Assembly: GCF_004348985.1 (NCBI RefSeq)
Contig: NZ_SMKW01000038.1
Coordinates: 27,654 to 91,653, forward strand
Length of the DNA stretch: 64,000 bases
Origin: Saccharopolyspora elongata
GTDB lineage: Bacteria; Actinomycetota; Actinomycetes; Mycobacteriales; Pseudonocardiaceae
Direction: 5' to 3'
Under the pieces are notes generated by a model. It had not been told where the DNA came from. It was given only the letters and a program-made list of their open reading frames with translations, and made no database searches. Position numbers and translations under genes: made by a program. Position 1 is the first letter of the stretch. Each line of letters starts with the position of its first letter. Of this stretch, positions 8,076 through 16,835 are shown one piece after another.

Positions 8076-10355
8076 GTGCCGGTCGTCAAGCCGTGGGATA
8101 GCAACGGTCCGCTCACCGCTGCGGAGCAGCGGTTCGAGGAACTGCTCCGGCAGGGAAGAGCCGACCGCGTGACCCCGGGCGCCGTCCCGCCGCTGGACGT
8201 GCACGCCGTGCGGCACTCCCAGGACCGCGAGATCCGCGGCGAGTACCTCGCCCGCCGGCTGGTCGAGTCGCTGGAGGAACCCGGCTGGCGGCCGTTCTCC
8301 CGGCGCAGCGGCGGCCAGCAGCAGGTCATCGCCGTCGAGGACGCGGTGATCACCGGGCACCTGGACCTGCGCGCCACCGACCTGCCGTACCTGCTGGAAT
8401 TCGTCCGCTGCCGGTTCGAGCACGCGCCCGACCTGCGGCAGGCGAACATCGCCGGCCTGGTGCTCTGGCACTGCCGGTTCCCCGGCATGGACGCCCGAAA
8501 CCTCAACACCAGCAACGACACCGTGCTGCGCAACTGCACGAGCATCGGCGGCATCGTCGACCTCGCCGACGCCCAGCTCGGCGGTTCCCTGCTGCTCAAC
8601 GACAGCGAGCTGCGCAATCCCGGCGGCCGCGCGATCTACGGCGACCGGCTGTCCGTCTCCGGTGCGCTGCTCGGGTTGCGGCTGCAGGTGGCGGGCGAGA
8701 TCCGCATCCCCGGCGCGAAGGTCGGCGGCAACCTCACGCTCTCCGGCGGGGCGCTGCGCAACCGGGGCCGATACGCGTTGAACGCCAACGGGATCCAGAT
8801 CGGCGGCAGCCTGCGCTGCGACGTCGACCCGCTCACGCGTCGGCCGTTCACCGTCGCCGGGCTGATGTTCCTGCCCAGCGCGCACATCTTCGGCGACCTG
8901 CGGCTGCGCGACGCGGTGCTGGAACCGGGCGTCGCGCCCTCGCAGCGCGGCGAATCCCAGTACGACGACCCGACCAGCACGCTCGTCATCGACCGCGGCG
9001 ACATCCGCGGCGACGTGCAGATCGACCAGGGCTTCCGCAGCGGCGGCACCATCCGGATGGTGAGCGCGAAGGTCGGCGGCGACCTGCGGATGTCCGGCGC
9101 GCACATCGACCTGAGCTGGTCGCGCTCCAAGAAGGCGTCGGTCGAGCAGCCGCTGCGCTCGGTGCACATCGACGGCACCGAGATCCTCGGCAACCTGGAG
9201 GCGTCGCGGGTCGAGCTGTACGGCCAGGTGCGGATGATCGACGTCCGGGTGCACGGCAGCTTCCAGCTGAACAAGGCGTGCCTGCACGGCCCGCGCACCG
9301 ACGTGCTGCAGGCCAGCCGGCTCGTGGTCGGCAGCAACCTGGACTGCCGGGATACCGACGTCGTCGGCTCGATCCAGCTGCAGGGTGCCCAGATCGGCGC
9401 CAACGTCGACCTGCGCTCGGCGCACCTGACCAAGCCCGCGTGGCATCGCCACCGGATGTCCTACAAGTCCTCCCTGGACCTGCGCGCGGCGCGCATCGCG
9501 CGCGACCTGGTGTGCGCGGCGGGCAGCCGGCCGTTCCTCGCCGAGGGCGAGGTGCAGCTGCGGCGCGCCGAGATCGGGCGGCAGGCGAACTTCTGGGGCT
9601 GCCGGCTCGGCGACGGCACCAGCCGCAACGCGATCAACGCCTTCGGCCTGGTGGCGCAGGAGCTCACGCTGGTTCCGGAGACCGCACCGCAGGGCCGGAT
9701 CATGCTGCGGCAGGCGCAGTGCGAGCTGCTTGCGGACAGCGCGTCGCTGTGGGCGGCGTCAGGCGGCGTCGACGTCGAGGACTTCGGGTACGACAGCTTC
9801 ACCACCACCATCGAGCCGACGGATCAGGCCGCGGTGCGGGAGCGGCTCGGCTGGCTGCGCGACAACTCGGGCGGCCGCTACCAGCCCGGGCCGTACGACC
9901 AGCTGGCGCGGGTCTTCCGCGGCAACGGCAACGAAGAGCACGCGGTGCTGGTGCTGATCGAGAAGCAGCGTCGCCGCTACCAGGCGATCGCGGCCGCGAC
10001 CCGGCCCGCGTTCCGGTGGCCGGTGCGGTTGTGGAGCATGCTGCAGCTGATCACGGTCAGTTACGGCTACCGCCCGCTGCGCGCCCTGATCTGGCTGGTG
10101 CTGCTGACCGCGGCGGGCACCACCTGGTTCGACCACCACCCGCTGGTCCCGATCAACGAGGAAGACCACCCGGTGTGGAACCCGTTCCTGTACACAGTGG
10201 ACCAGTTGGTGCCGATCATCAACCTCGGTCACGACGTGATGTGGCAGGCGCACGGCAATTCGCAGTGGATCACGGTGGTGTTGATCGCCTCGGGCTGGAT
10301 CCTCGCGACCACGGTCGCGGCGGGCATCACCAGAGCCCTCCACCGAGAGCTCTAG
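8076..10355 (+). CDS. Large beta-solenoid (pentapeptide-like) membrane protein
   Basis: About 759 residues. Most of the protein is a run of short degenerate turns such as GHLDLRATDL, GDLRMSGAHIDL, GNLEASRVELYGQVRM and GSIQLQGAQIGANVDL, which looks like a right-handed beta-solenoid related to pentapeptide-repeat or bactofilin folds. The C-terminal ~100 residues contain two clear hydrophobic helices (around residues 665-690 and 731-755) with a polar loop between, so the solenoid is tethered to the membrane and probably cytoplasmic. Similar actinomycete proteins are often labelled 'membrane-associated oxidoreductase' without good evidence. I see no catalytic motif. The start is uncertain: GTG at 8076 has GGGGG upstream; GTG at 8031 could be used on a leaderless mRNA. 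Confidence 0.65.
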   Translation: MPVVKPWDSNGPLTAAEQRFEELLRQGRADRVTPGAVPPLDVHAVRHSQDREIRGEYLARRLVESLEEPGWRPFSRRSGGQQQVIAVEDAVITGHLDLRATDLPYLLEFVRCRFEHAPDLRQANIAGLVLWHCRFPGMDARNLNTSNDTVLRNCTSIGGIVDLADAQLGGSLLLNDSELRNPGGRAIYGDRLSVSGALLGLRLQVAGEIRIPGAKVGGNLTLSGGALRNRGRYALNANGIQIGGSLRCDVDPLTRRPFTVAGLMFLPSAHIFGDLRLRDAVLEPGVAPSQRGESQYDDPTSTLVIDRGDIRGDVQIDQGFRSGGTIRMVSAKVGGDLRMSGAHIDLSWSRSKKASVEQPLRSVHIDGTEILGNLEASRVELYGQVRMIDVRVHGSFQLNKACLHGPRTDVLQASRLVVGSNLDCRDTDVVGSIQLQGAQIGANVDLRSAHLTKPAWHRHRMSYKSSLDLRAARIARDLVCAAGSRPFLAEGEVQLRRAEIGRQANFWGCRLGDGTSRNAINAFGLVAQELTLVPETAPQGRIMLRQAQCELLADSASLWAASGGVDVEDFGYDSFTTTIEPTDQAAVRERLGWLRDNSGGRYQPGPYDQLARVFRGNGNEEHAVLVLIEKQRRRYQAIAAATRPAFRWPVRLWSMLQLITVSYGYRPLRALIWLVLLTAAGTTWFDHHPLVPINEEDHPVWNPFLYTVDQLVPIINLGHDVMWQAHGNSQWITVVLIASGWILATTVAAGITRALHREL

Positions 10356-10366
10356 GGACCGTTTCA

Positions 10367-10392
10367 GCGCCGGTTTCGCGCGAAACCGGCGC
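10367..10392. terminator. Perfect 26-bp palindrome, family B (pair 1, first copy)
   Basis: GCGCCGGTTTCGC is followed directly by its reverse complement. It lies 12 bp after the stop of the solenoid gene, so it may serve as a terminator. A second, one-mismatch copy follows at 10411-10432; centres are 42 bp apart. Confidence 0.6.
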
Positions 10393-10410
10393 CCAGCCCT
10401 CACGCGGAGT

Positions 10411-10432
10411 GCCGTTTTCGCGCGAAACCGGC
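10411..10432. repeat. 22-bp palindrome, family B (pair 1, second copy)
   Basis: GCCGTTTTCGC faces GCGAAACCGGC with one mismatch. It shares the core TTTCGCGCGAAA with its partner at 10367 and with the pair at 30081-30149. Confidence 0.6.
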
Positions 10433-10539
10433 GCCCAGCGATCCGGGCGCCCACGCCTCACGCGTGCCCGCACGCCCTCCTGAAACGACCTTCTCAGGCA
10501 GTTCCAGGACCGCCCCTGGGTGGCCGTGCCCCTCGGGGT

Positions 10540-10587
10540 CCGCAATTTCAATGGAAATCGGGCCTTCGATTTCCATTGAAATTGCGG
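10540..10587. terminator. Perfect 21-bp-stem hairpin, palindrome family C (copy 1)
   Basis: Left arm 10540-10560 and right arm 10567-10587 are exact reverse complements around the loop GGCCTT. The arms are AT-rich (AATTTCAATGGAAAT) in a very GC-rich region. A copy with inverted arm order lies at 28100-28147. It sits between two genes in the same direction and may terminate transcription or separate them. Confidence 0.65.
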
Positions 10588-10691
10588 CAGGACACGTTGG
10601 GGCGCTCGACGATCGGGTGAATTCTCGCGCCGTGACGATCTTGCCGTGCTAGATCAAGCTGGCCAGTGCCCAGCTCATGCAGGAGGCCCGC

Positions 10692-11549
10692 GTGGGATCT
10701 CAGCTCGGTCGTCTCGCCCAACTAGGTTCTGCCCTCGCCGTGGCGGGGGCGCTGCTCGCGCCCACCGCGCACGCGGCCGACGAGTTCGAATACGTGGCGA
10801 TGGGCGATTCGGCGGCCGCCGGGCCGCTCACGCCGAACCCCGACCCGAACCTGCTCTGCTTCCGCTCCAAGGAGAACTACCCGCGGGTGGCGGCCCGGCT
10901 GATCGGCGCGAAGCTGACCGACGTCTCCTGCTCGGGCGCGAAGATCGAGGACTTCTCCGGCAGGCAGCACGGCGTCATGGCCCCGCAGTACGCCGCGCTC
11001 AGCGACCGTACCGACCTGGTGACGGTCACCATCGGCGGCAACGACGTATCGCTGGTGCGGGCGGCGGTTTCGTGCGTGAACCTGCTCCCGGATCCGCTCG
11101 GAACGTCCTGCGCGGACGAGTTCACCGCGGGCGGCGGGGACGAGCTCGCGGAGCGGATCGACGCGCTCGTTCCGCGCTTCGACGACGCGCTCGCGCAGAT
11201 CAGGCACCGGGCGCCGAACGCCGAGATCGTGGTGGTCGGCTACGGCACCTACCTCCGGCCGGGCGGCTGCTACCCGAAGGAGCTGGTCTGGGCGCGCGAC
11301 GCGGACTACATCCAGTCCAGTGTGGACAAATTGAGCGCGATGCTCGGCGAGAGGGCAGCGGCGCACGGCGCGCAGTTCGTCGACCTCGGCCCGGTCAGCG
11401 AGGGCCACGACGTCTGCGCGGCCCCGGCCGAGAAGTACTACGAGGGCTTGGTCCCGACGTCGGTCGCGGCGCCGCTGCACCCGAACGCCAAGGGCATGCA
11501 GGTCTTCGGCCGAACCGTCGCGGCAGCCGTGCAGCACATCCGGTCCTGA
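10692..11549 (+). CDS. Secreted SGNH/GDSL-family hydrolase (lipase/esterase)
   Basis: 285 residues with a Sec signal peptide (LAQLGSALAVAGALLAPTAHA). The mature enzyme shows the SGNH blocks: block I AMGDSAAAGP (nucleophile Ser), block III TVTIGGNDVS (Gly and Asn oxyanion hole) and block V PLHPNAKG (catalytic His). Six or more Cys residues suit extracellular disulfides, as in the Streptomyces secreted lipases of this group. It probably hydrolyses acyl esters outside the cell. I chose the GTG at 10692 because AGGAGG lies 5 nt upstream; the upstream in-frame start at 10677 would place that ribosome-binding site inside the gene. Confidence 0.88.
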   Translation: MGSQLGRLAQLGSALAVAGALLAPTAHAADEFEYVAMGDSAAAGPLTPNPDPNLLCFRSKENYPRVAARLIGAKLTDVSCSGAKIEDFSGRQHGVMAPQYAALSDRTDLVTVTIGGNDVSLVRAAVSCVNLLPDPLGTSCADEFTAGGGDELAERIDALVPRFDDALAQIRHRAPNAEIVVVGYGTYLRPGGCYPKELVWARDADYIQSSVDKLSAMLGERAAAHGAQFVDLGPVSEGHDVCAAPAEKYYEGLVPTSVAAPLHPNAKGMQVFGRTVAAAVQHIRS

Positions 11550-11558
11550 CATGACCCC

Positions 11559-11586
11559 GAAAGCCCCCGCACCTGCGGGGGCTTTC
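11559..11586. terminator. Bidirectional terminator between SGNH hydrolase and SARP regulator
   Basis: GAAAGCCCCCGC and GCGGGGGCTTTC form a 12-bp perfect stem with a 4-nt loop. It sits 10 bp after the hydrolase stop and 5 bp before the stop of the converging regulator gene. Confidence 0.85.
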
Positions 11587-11591
11587 TGCTG

Positions 11592-13718
11592 CTACAAGAC
11601 CGAGTTCCCCCAGATGTGCCCCGGGAAGAACGCCTGCGCCAGCGCTTCGCCCAGCTCGCGTGGGCCGGGCCCGCCGAGGTGGCGGCGGAAGCGGTCCAGG
11701 TACAGCCCGAGCTGGCACGCCCGGTCGTGCTGGCCGCGCGCGGTCGCCAGCGCGAGCGCGTGCTGGATGTTGTCCTCTTCGGTCCGGAACCAGTTCAGCG
11801 CCGCCTGCGCCGTCGGCAGGTCGGGCAGCTCGGCGAGCGGGTGCGCGGCCTGCTGCCCGGGCCGCCGCGCCGGACCTTCGACCGCGCGCAGGCCGCTTTC
11901 GGCGGCGTGCAGGTAGTAGTCGAGCAGCCGGGTGATCGCGGCGTCCCGGTCGGCCGCGGGCTCCGCCGCGGCGAGGGTCGCCGAGTGGAGCCGGACCAGG
12001 TCGTGCCGCCCGTACCGGCCGGGGCCGGTCACGTGCAGCAGGTTGACCGCCACCAGGCTCTCCAGCCGGGCCTGGTTGTCCCGGAGCCTGGTGCCCGCGA
12101 GCGCGGCGGCCGCGAAGTAGTCGACCTCGGCGCCGGGGTGCTCGCCCAGCAGCCGGAACAGTCGCGCCGACGCGTCGTCGAGCCGCCGATAGCTGGTGGT
12201 CAGGGCGGCGCGGATGCTCCCGCCGGAGTCCGGCAGCGACAGCCTGGTCAGCCGGTGGCGCTCGTCGGAGTAGATGTCGGTCAGCGAGCGGATCGTGAAG
12301 TGCGGATGGCTGGCGCCGCGGGCGGCGGCGATCCGCAGCGCCAGCGGGAGCCGGTCGCACAGCTCCGCCAGCTCGGCAGCCGCGGCGGGCTCGGCGGCGA
12401 CCCGCTCGGAGCCGAGCAGCAGCCGCAGAACGGCGACCGCCGCTTGCCGGTCCAGCACCGGCAGCGACAGCCGGACCGCTCCCTCGGTGGCCGCCAGGTC
12501 GTCCAGGCGGCTCCGGCTGGACACCAGCACCACGCAACCCGAGTTGCCGGGCAGCAGCGGGCGGACCTGCGCGGCCGACCGCGCGTTGTCGAGGACCACC
12601 AGCAGGCGCCGGTCCGCCAGCACCGAGCGGTACAGCGCGGCGCGTTCGTCGAGGTCGTCGGGGATCCGCGCGGCAGGCACCCCGAGCGCGCGGAGGAAAC
12701 CGCTGAGCGCCTGCGCCGGCGCCACCGGATCCGCGTCGTCGAACCCGCGGAGGTCGACGAACAGGCAGCCGTCCTCGAAGTCCGCCGCCACCTGGTGCGC
12801 CCAGCGCAGCGCGAGCGCGGTCTTGCCGACGCCCGCCGGGCCGGTGAGGATCCGGATCGGGCCGTCGTCGTCCAGCGCCGCGTCCAGCTGCGCGAGTTCG
12901 GCGCCACGGCCCACGAAACCCCGGTTCTCCCTGGGCAATTGCGAGGGAACGCGAGCCGGCGGTCGCTCGCCGTCGGCCCTGAGCACGGTGTGGAAGGCCT
13001 CCTGCAGGCCGGTTCCGGGGGCGACGCCGAGCTCGTCGGCGAGGCGGATCCGCGTGTCGTGGAAGACGTCGAGCGCCTCGGCCTGTCGACCGGCCTGGTG
13101 CAGGCTCAGCACGAGCAGCTCCACCAGGGGCTCGCGCAGCGGCCGCATCGCGACGGCCTCCCGGAGCTCTTCGATCGCCTCGGCGGCGCGACCGAGCCGG
13201 TTCAGCCGCCTGGCCAGCTCGTGCACCGCGGTGACCACCGACTCGTCCAGCCGGTCCGAGGCGTCGCGGCGCAGAGCCTCCGCCTCGATGTCGACCAGGG
13301 CCGGGCCGCGGCGCAGGGCCAGCGCGTCGCGCAGCAGCTCGACCGCGTCGGCGTCGGACGCGTCCCTGGCGGCCGCGACCAGATCCTCGAACCGCGTCAC
13401 GTCGAGCAGCGCACGGGGCGCGAGCAGCAGGTAACCCGGGGAACGGGTGACGAGCTCCACGCCGTCGCCGAGGTCCTTGCGCAGCTGGGCGATGTGGCCC
13501 TGCAGCGAGGCCCTGGCCGTGGGCGGCGGGTGGCCGTCCCAGGCGATGTCCATCAGCCGGTCCGCGGAGACGACGCGGTTGAGATCGATGGCAAGAGCAG
13601 CAAGCACATTGCGCCGTTTGGCGGCACCGATAGCGGCTGCGCCGCCATCTGCTCGTAGCAATTCCATCGGGCCCAGCAAGCGAATCCGCAGTTGCGGTCG
13701 GGTTCTCGGAGAAGGCAT
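11592..13718 (-). CDS. AfsR/SARP-family transcriptional regulator (wHTH-BTAD-NB-ARC)
   Basis: 708 residues. Residues ~10-95 are the OmpR-like winged helix (LRIRLLGPMELLRADG, RASLQGHIAQLRKDLG), ~100-245 the bacterial transcriptional activation domain (YLLLAPRALLDVTRFEDLV to GVAPGTGLQEAFHTVL), then an NB-ARC ATPase starting at GFVGRGAELAQL with Walker A GPAGVGKTA, Walker B RLLVVLD and a DRLPLAL motif. The C-terminus is helical with little room for a full TPR array. Proteins of this type activate secondary-metabolism or developmental genes by binding direct repeats near -35. No biosynthetic cluster lies beside it, so targets are probably elsewhere or include the divergent ESX module starting 125 bp away. 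Confidence 0.88.
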   Translation of the reverse strand: MPSPRTRPQLRIRLLGPMELLRADGGAAAIGAAKRRNVLAALAIDLNRVVSADRLMDIAWDGHPPPTARASLQGHIAQLRKDLGDGVELVTRSPGYLLLAPRALLDVTRFEDLVAAARDASDADAVELLRDALALRRGPALVDIEAEALRRDASDRLDESVVTAVHELARRLNRLGRAAEAIEELREAVAMRPLREPLVELLVLSLHQAGRQAEALDVFHDTRIRLADELGVAPGTGLQEAFHTVLRADGERPPARVPSQLPRENRGFVGRGAELAQLDAALDDDGPIRILTGPAGVGKTALALRWAHQVAADFEDGCLFVDLRGFDDADPVAPAQALSGFLRALGVPAARIPDDLDERAALYRSVLADRRLLVVLDNARSAAQVRPLLPGNSGCVVLVSSRSRLDDLAATEGAVRLSLPVLDRQAAVAVLRLLLGSERVAAEPAAAAELAELCDRLPLALRIAAARGASHPHFTIRSLTDIYSDERHRLTRLSLPDSGGSIRAALTTSYRRLDDASARLFRLLGEHPGAEVDYFAAAALAGTRLRDNQARLESLVAVNLLHVTGPGRYGRHDLVRLHSATLAAAEPAADRDAAITRLLDYYLHAAESGLRAVEGPARRPGQQAAHPLAELPDLPTAQAALNWFRTEEDNIQHALALATARGQHDRACQLGLYLDRFRRHLGGPGPRELGEALAQAFFPGHIWGNSVL

Positions 13719-13843
13719 CCGCTTTTCGATCGAGTCGTTCGTCGGGCGAGTGCGGCCGCCGCCAACGGGAGTTGGTCGGGCGTTGGGATGACGTTGGCGA
13801 CGTCTGTGATCATAGCCAAGGTGATGTTGTGTCTGGGGGATTC

Positions 13844-14269
13844 ATGAGCGAACCCGAGGAATTCCAGGCGGCCCGTAACCTGGAGCGCTCCGTCGTTGGG
13901 GTGAAGCGATTGCGCCAAGCGGTGGAATCGCAGCAGCTGCGCCTGGACCCGGAGGCCGGCGAGCAGATCCGCACCGCGCTGGAAGACCAGATGTCCAAAG
14001 TGGACTCCTGGGTGTCCAGGGCGGGTGGTCTCACCGGGAAGGCCCCGCTGGGGGAGAACCCGGTCGGCGAGGCGATGGCGGCGAAGTTCGCCAATCGCGC
14101 CGAGGGCACCGGGCGCTCGTTCAACGATGCGCTGAGGACGTACCGCGAGGTCCTCGAAGAAGCGCGGGACGCGATCAAAGCGGCCATGCGCACCTACGAG
14201 CGCGCCGACGAGGAAGCAGCGGAGTCGTTCCGCAAGATCGCCAATGACGCGATCCGGAACCCCATGTGA
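13844..14269 (+). CDS. Small alpha-helical protein, first gene of ESX-type module
   Basis: 141 residues, nearly all predicted helical, rich in Ala, Glu and Arg (EDQMSKVDSWVSRAGGL, FANRAEGTGRSFNDALRTYR, EEARDAIKAAMRTYERADEE). No enzyme motif and no signal peptide. The size and helical-hairpin character resemble WXG100/ESAT-6-like or EspC-like proteins, but I do not see a clear WxG turn. Its position as the first gene before a PPE-like and an EspG-like gene suggests a secreted partner or cytosolic accessory of a type VII system. ATG start chosen because CTGGGGGA precedes it; upstream in-frame starts would run into the regulator's promoter. Confidence 0.6.
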   Translation: MSEPEEFQAARNLERSVVGVKRLRQAVESQQLRLDPEAGEQIRTALEDQMSKVDSWVSRAGGLTGKAPLGENPVGEAMAAKFANRAEGTGRSFNDALRTYREVLEEARDAIKAAMRTYERADEEAAESFRKIANDAIRNPM

Positions 14270-14320
14270 TGGCCCGTTGCGGGGGCGCACCTGCCGCAGC
14301 CGAGGGGATGAAAGCCTGAG

Positions 14321-16057
14321 ATGACAGAGCTGAAAGCCAAGCAGGGCGGCGAGCTGCAAGCCAGGCAGGGTGGCCTGGGTCAGGACGTCGTTCTGACGGA
14401 GACGCAGAACTGGGCGTCGCGCAGCCACGAAGAGCTCTACGCGGCGGTGCACAACAACAACGACCCCGGTCGGGTCGGCCAGCTCGCGGACGAGTGGAAC
14501 TCGCTGAGCAGCGACATCGACGAGTCCTCGCAGCGGATGTCGGAGCAGCTGCGCTCCACTGAAGCGGGCTGGCAGGGCGAGGCGGCCGACGCGGCCCGCT
14601 CGGCGATCCAGCAACTGGCCGACTGGAACAGCGACGCGGGTTCGGCCGCAGGCACGCTGTCGGAACGGATCGCCACCCAGGGCCGGATCATGGAGGTCGC
14701 CAAGACCGAGATGCCCGAGCCGGTCAAGGGCAAGGAAAACCTGGCCGTGACGCTGGTCAGCACCTACACCGCGGGCGATCTCGCAGGCTTCATGCAGGCC
14801 ACAGCGGACCTGCAGGTCCAGGAGGCCAAGGCCGCCAGCTCGCACGAGCGCGCCGTCCAGGTCATGGACTGGATGGAGAACGAGTCCCGCAACATCGACA
14901 AGGACACGCCGAGCTTCGAGCCCCCGCCGAACCCGGTGGAGCAGATGCAGGCGTTCACGGCGAAGCGCGCGCTGCCCGCCAGCACCCCGCAGGAGCAGGG
15001 CACCCCGGCGGGGGACGCGGTGCCCGCTGGAGCGCCGGGTGGACCCGGTGCGCCTGGCGGCCCCGGCGGGATGCCGCCCACCCCCACCACGCCGGAGGGC
15101 ACGAACCCGGCTGCTGCCGGTGGCCCGGGCATGCCCGGTGGTGTTCCCGGCGGTCCTGGCGGTGGTCCCGGTGGTGTGCCCGGTGGGCCTGGTGCCCCCG
15201 GTGGGCAGATGCCGCCGCTGGGCGGGGTTCCCGGTGGTCCTGGTGGCGTACCCGGGAAACCCGGTGGGATGGACGGTCCGACCAAGGCGATGCCGATGCC
15301 CAAGTTCGGCGGCCCTGGTGGGATGGACGGTCCGACCAAGGCGATGCCGATGCCCAAGTTCGGCGGCCCGAACATGCCGCCGCTGGGCGATGTCTCCGGC
15401 ACGACGCCGCAGGGCACGAGCCCGCAGAGCTTCAAGCCGCCGCCCCTGCCCGGTGGGCCAGGTGGTGGCGATCACACGTACCAGCCGCGGCCGTTCGGCC
15501 AGGAGGTTCCGCCCGTGCCGGGCGGCAACTGGCCCGGTAACCGTCCCGGCGGGCCGGGCAACAACAACCAGCCCGGCAGCAACCAGCCGTGGCGGGGCCC
15601 GGGCCCGATCCCCGGTGGCGGCCCCGTCGGTGGCGGACCTGTGGGCACCGGTCCCGGTGGCGGTGGCGGCGGATTCCGCGGTTCGGTTCCGCCGATCCCG
15701 GGCATGGGAGCCGGCGGCGCCGGTGGTTTCGGCGGCGGTGGCGCTGGTGGCGGTGCCGGTGGCGGCTCGAACATGACCGCCGGCGGTACCTCGGGTACCG
15801 GACGTCCGGGTGAGGGCGGTTTCGGCGGCCGGGGCATGGGCGGTGCGCCTGGCGCGCCCGGTTCCGCCGGCGCGGCCGGGATGGGTGCCGGCCCGATGGG
15901 CGGCGCCGGTGCCGGTCAGCGCGGCCGCGGCGAGGAGGACAACGAACGCCGGATGAAGTACGTGCAGGGCGGCCAGATCGTCGAGGTGCCCGGCGCCGAC
16001 CTGCCGCCGCCGGTGATCGGTGAAGGCAAGCGGAAGAAGCGGCAGGACAACGAATGA
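14321..16057 (+). CDS. PPE-like ESX substrate with long Gly/Pro-rich tail
   Basis: 578 residues. The first ~190 form an all-helical PPE/WXG-type domain: NWASRSHEELYAAVHNNNDPGR, then the helix-turn-helix signature STEAGWQGEAADAARSAIQ with a WxG turn. The remainder (residues ~215-540) is a low-complexity Gly/Pro/Met tail, including an exact 54-bp tandem duplication (15263-15369) encoding GMDGPTKAMPMPKFGG twice. The C-terminus becomes charged (GQRGRGEEDNERRMKYVQGG). It is probably exported by a type VII system after binding the EspG-like protein encoded directly downstream (overlap of 4 bp). The tail may extend through the cell wall; that is inference. Confidence 0.75.
   Translation: MTELKAKQGGELQARQGGLGQDVVLTETQNWASRSHEELYAAVHNNNDPGRVGQLADEWNSLSSDIDESSQRMSEQLRSTEAGWQGEAADAARSAIQQLADWNSDAGSAAGTLSERIATQGRIMEVAKTEMPEPVKGKENLAVTLVSTYTAGDLAGFMQATADLQVQEAKAASSHERAVQVMDWMENESRNIDKDTPSFEPPPNPVEQMQAFTAKRALPASTPQEQGTPAGDAVPAGAPGGPGAPGGPGGMPPTPTTPEGTNPAAAGGPGMPGGVPGGPGGGPGGVPGGPGAPGGQMPPLGGVPGGPGGVPGKPGGMDGPTKAMPMPKFGGPGGMDGPTKAMPMPKFGGPNMPPLGDVSGTTPQGTSPQSFKPPPLPGGPGGGDHTYQPRPFGQEVPPVPGGNWPGNRPGGPGNNNQPGSNQPWRGPGPIPGGGPVGGGPVGTGPGGGGGGFRGSVPPIPGMGAGGAGGFGGGGAGGGAGGGSNMTAGGTSGTGRPGEGGFGGRGMGGAPGAPGSAGAAGMGAGPMGGAGAGQRGRGEEDNERRMKYVQGGQIVEVPGADLPPPVIGEGKRKKRQDNE
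15263..15369 (+). repeat. 54-bp tandem duplication in PPE-like tail
   Basis: Two consecutive 54-bp units start at 15263 and 15317, each encoding the 18-residue repeat that contains GMDGPTKAMPMPKFGG. They are essentially identical at the DNA level, which indicates a recent duplication. Confidence 0.8.
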
Positions 16058-16815
16058 CGACCACGACAGCACCGAACTTCGTGCTGACCGCCGCCGAGTA
16101 CGACCTGGTCAACGGCGCACTCGGCTTCGGTCGCCCGAAGTTCCCGCTGCAGGTGCCCAGTCTGGGCCGGACGATGGAGGAACGCGCCGACCTCGCCGCC
16201 GACGCGTTCCGCTCGCTGGCCGGCCGCGGTCTCGCGAAGGGCGATGAGCTCGACGAGGACCTGGTGGCGATGCTCCGGTTGCTGGTGGAGCACGAGACCT
16301 CGGTGGACGCGGTCGGTCACCTCGGTGCACCGGTGCAGGCCTTCGCGGCGGCGACCCACCGCTCCGGAGTGCTGGCCCAGCTGGCCGGCGACCAGCTGCT
16401 GCTGACCGAGATCCGGCCCACCGCGCTGGCCCTGGCCGCGGTGAGCGTGCTGCCGCCCGGCGAACCCGGCACCAAGCGCACGCTGTCGCTGCGCAAGGAG
16501 CAGCTGAACAGCGCGCTCGAAGAGGATGAAGACGACCCGTTCGGCGGGGACTACGACGACGAGACCGCGCTGGTCCGGGCAGGTCTGTCCGGATCGGAAG
16601 CCGCGGCGCTGGCCGAGCTGTCCGAAACCCGCATCGGTGGCGGGCAGTTCGGTGTGACGCACCGCTCGGAGCGGTCGTCGACGCTGGTCACCTGGTTCGA
16701 CACCAACGAGGGCCGTTACCTGATGGTCAGCGAAGGCGCCTGGTTGAGCATCGCCCCGGCAGACAACCGCCGCATCGAAAACCGTCTGGCCGAAGTCCTG
16801 GGCAAACTCGACTGA
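16054..16815 (+). CDS. espG: ESX secretion-associated protein, EspG family
   Basis: 253 residues with the EspG family layout: an N-terminal half beginning NFVLTAAEYDLVNGALGFG, a central basic/hydrophobic region, and a C-terminal half ending in QFGVTHRSERSSTLVTWFDT and VSEGAWLSIAPADNRRI. EspG proteins are cytosolic chaperones that bind the hydrophobic tip of PE-PPE heterodimers and keep them soluble until export. Here the start overlaps the stop of the PPE-like gene by 4 bp, so chaperone and client are translationally coupled. There is no signal peptide, as expected. The symbol is a family name; it is not one of the mycobacterial EspG1-5. Confidence 0.85.
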   Translation: MTTTTAPNFVLTAAEYDLVNGALGFGRPKFPLQVPSLGRTMEERADLAADAFRSLAGRGLAKGDELDEDLVAMLRLLVEHETSVDAVGHLGAPVQAFAAATHRSGVLAQLAGDQLLLTEIRPTALALAAVSVLPPGEPGTKRTLSLRKEQLNSALEEDEDDPFGGDYDDETALVRAGLSGSEAAALAELSETRIGGGQFGVTHRSERSSTLVTWFDTNEGRYLMVSEGAWLSIAPADNRRIENRLAEVLGKLD

Positions 16816-16835
16816 CGAGCTGAAGAGGTACAGCC

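Noticed and set aside
11616..13658. 680-codon plus-strand frame opposite the SARP regulator
   Set aside because: Pure antisense shadow of a gene with clear domains; composition is Arg/Gln/Gly-rich without any domain.
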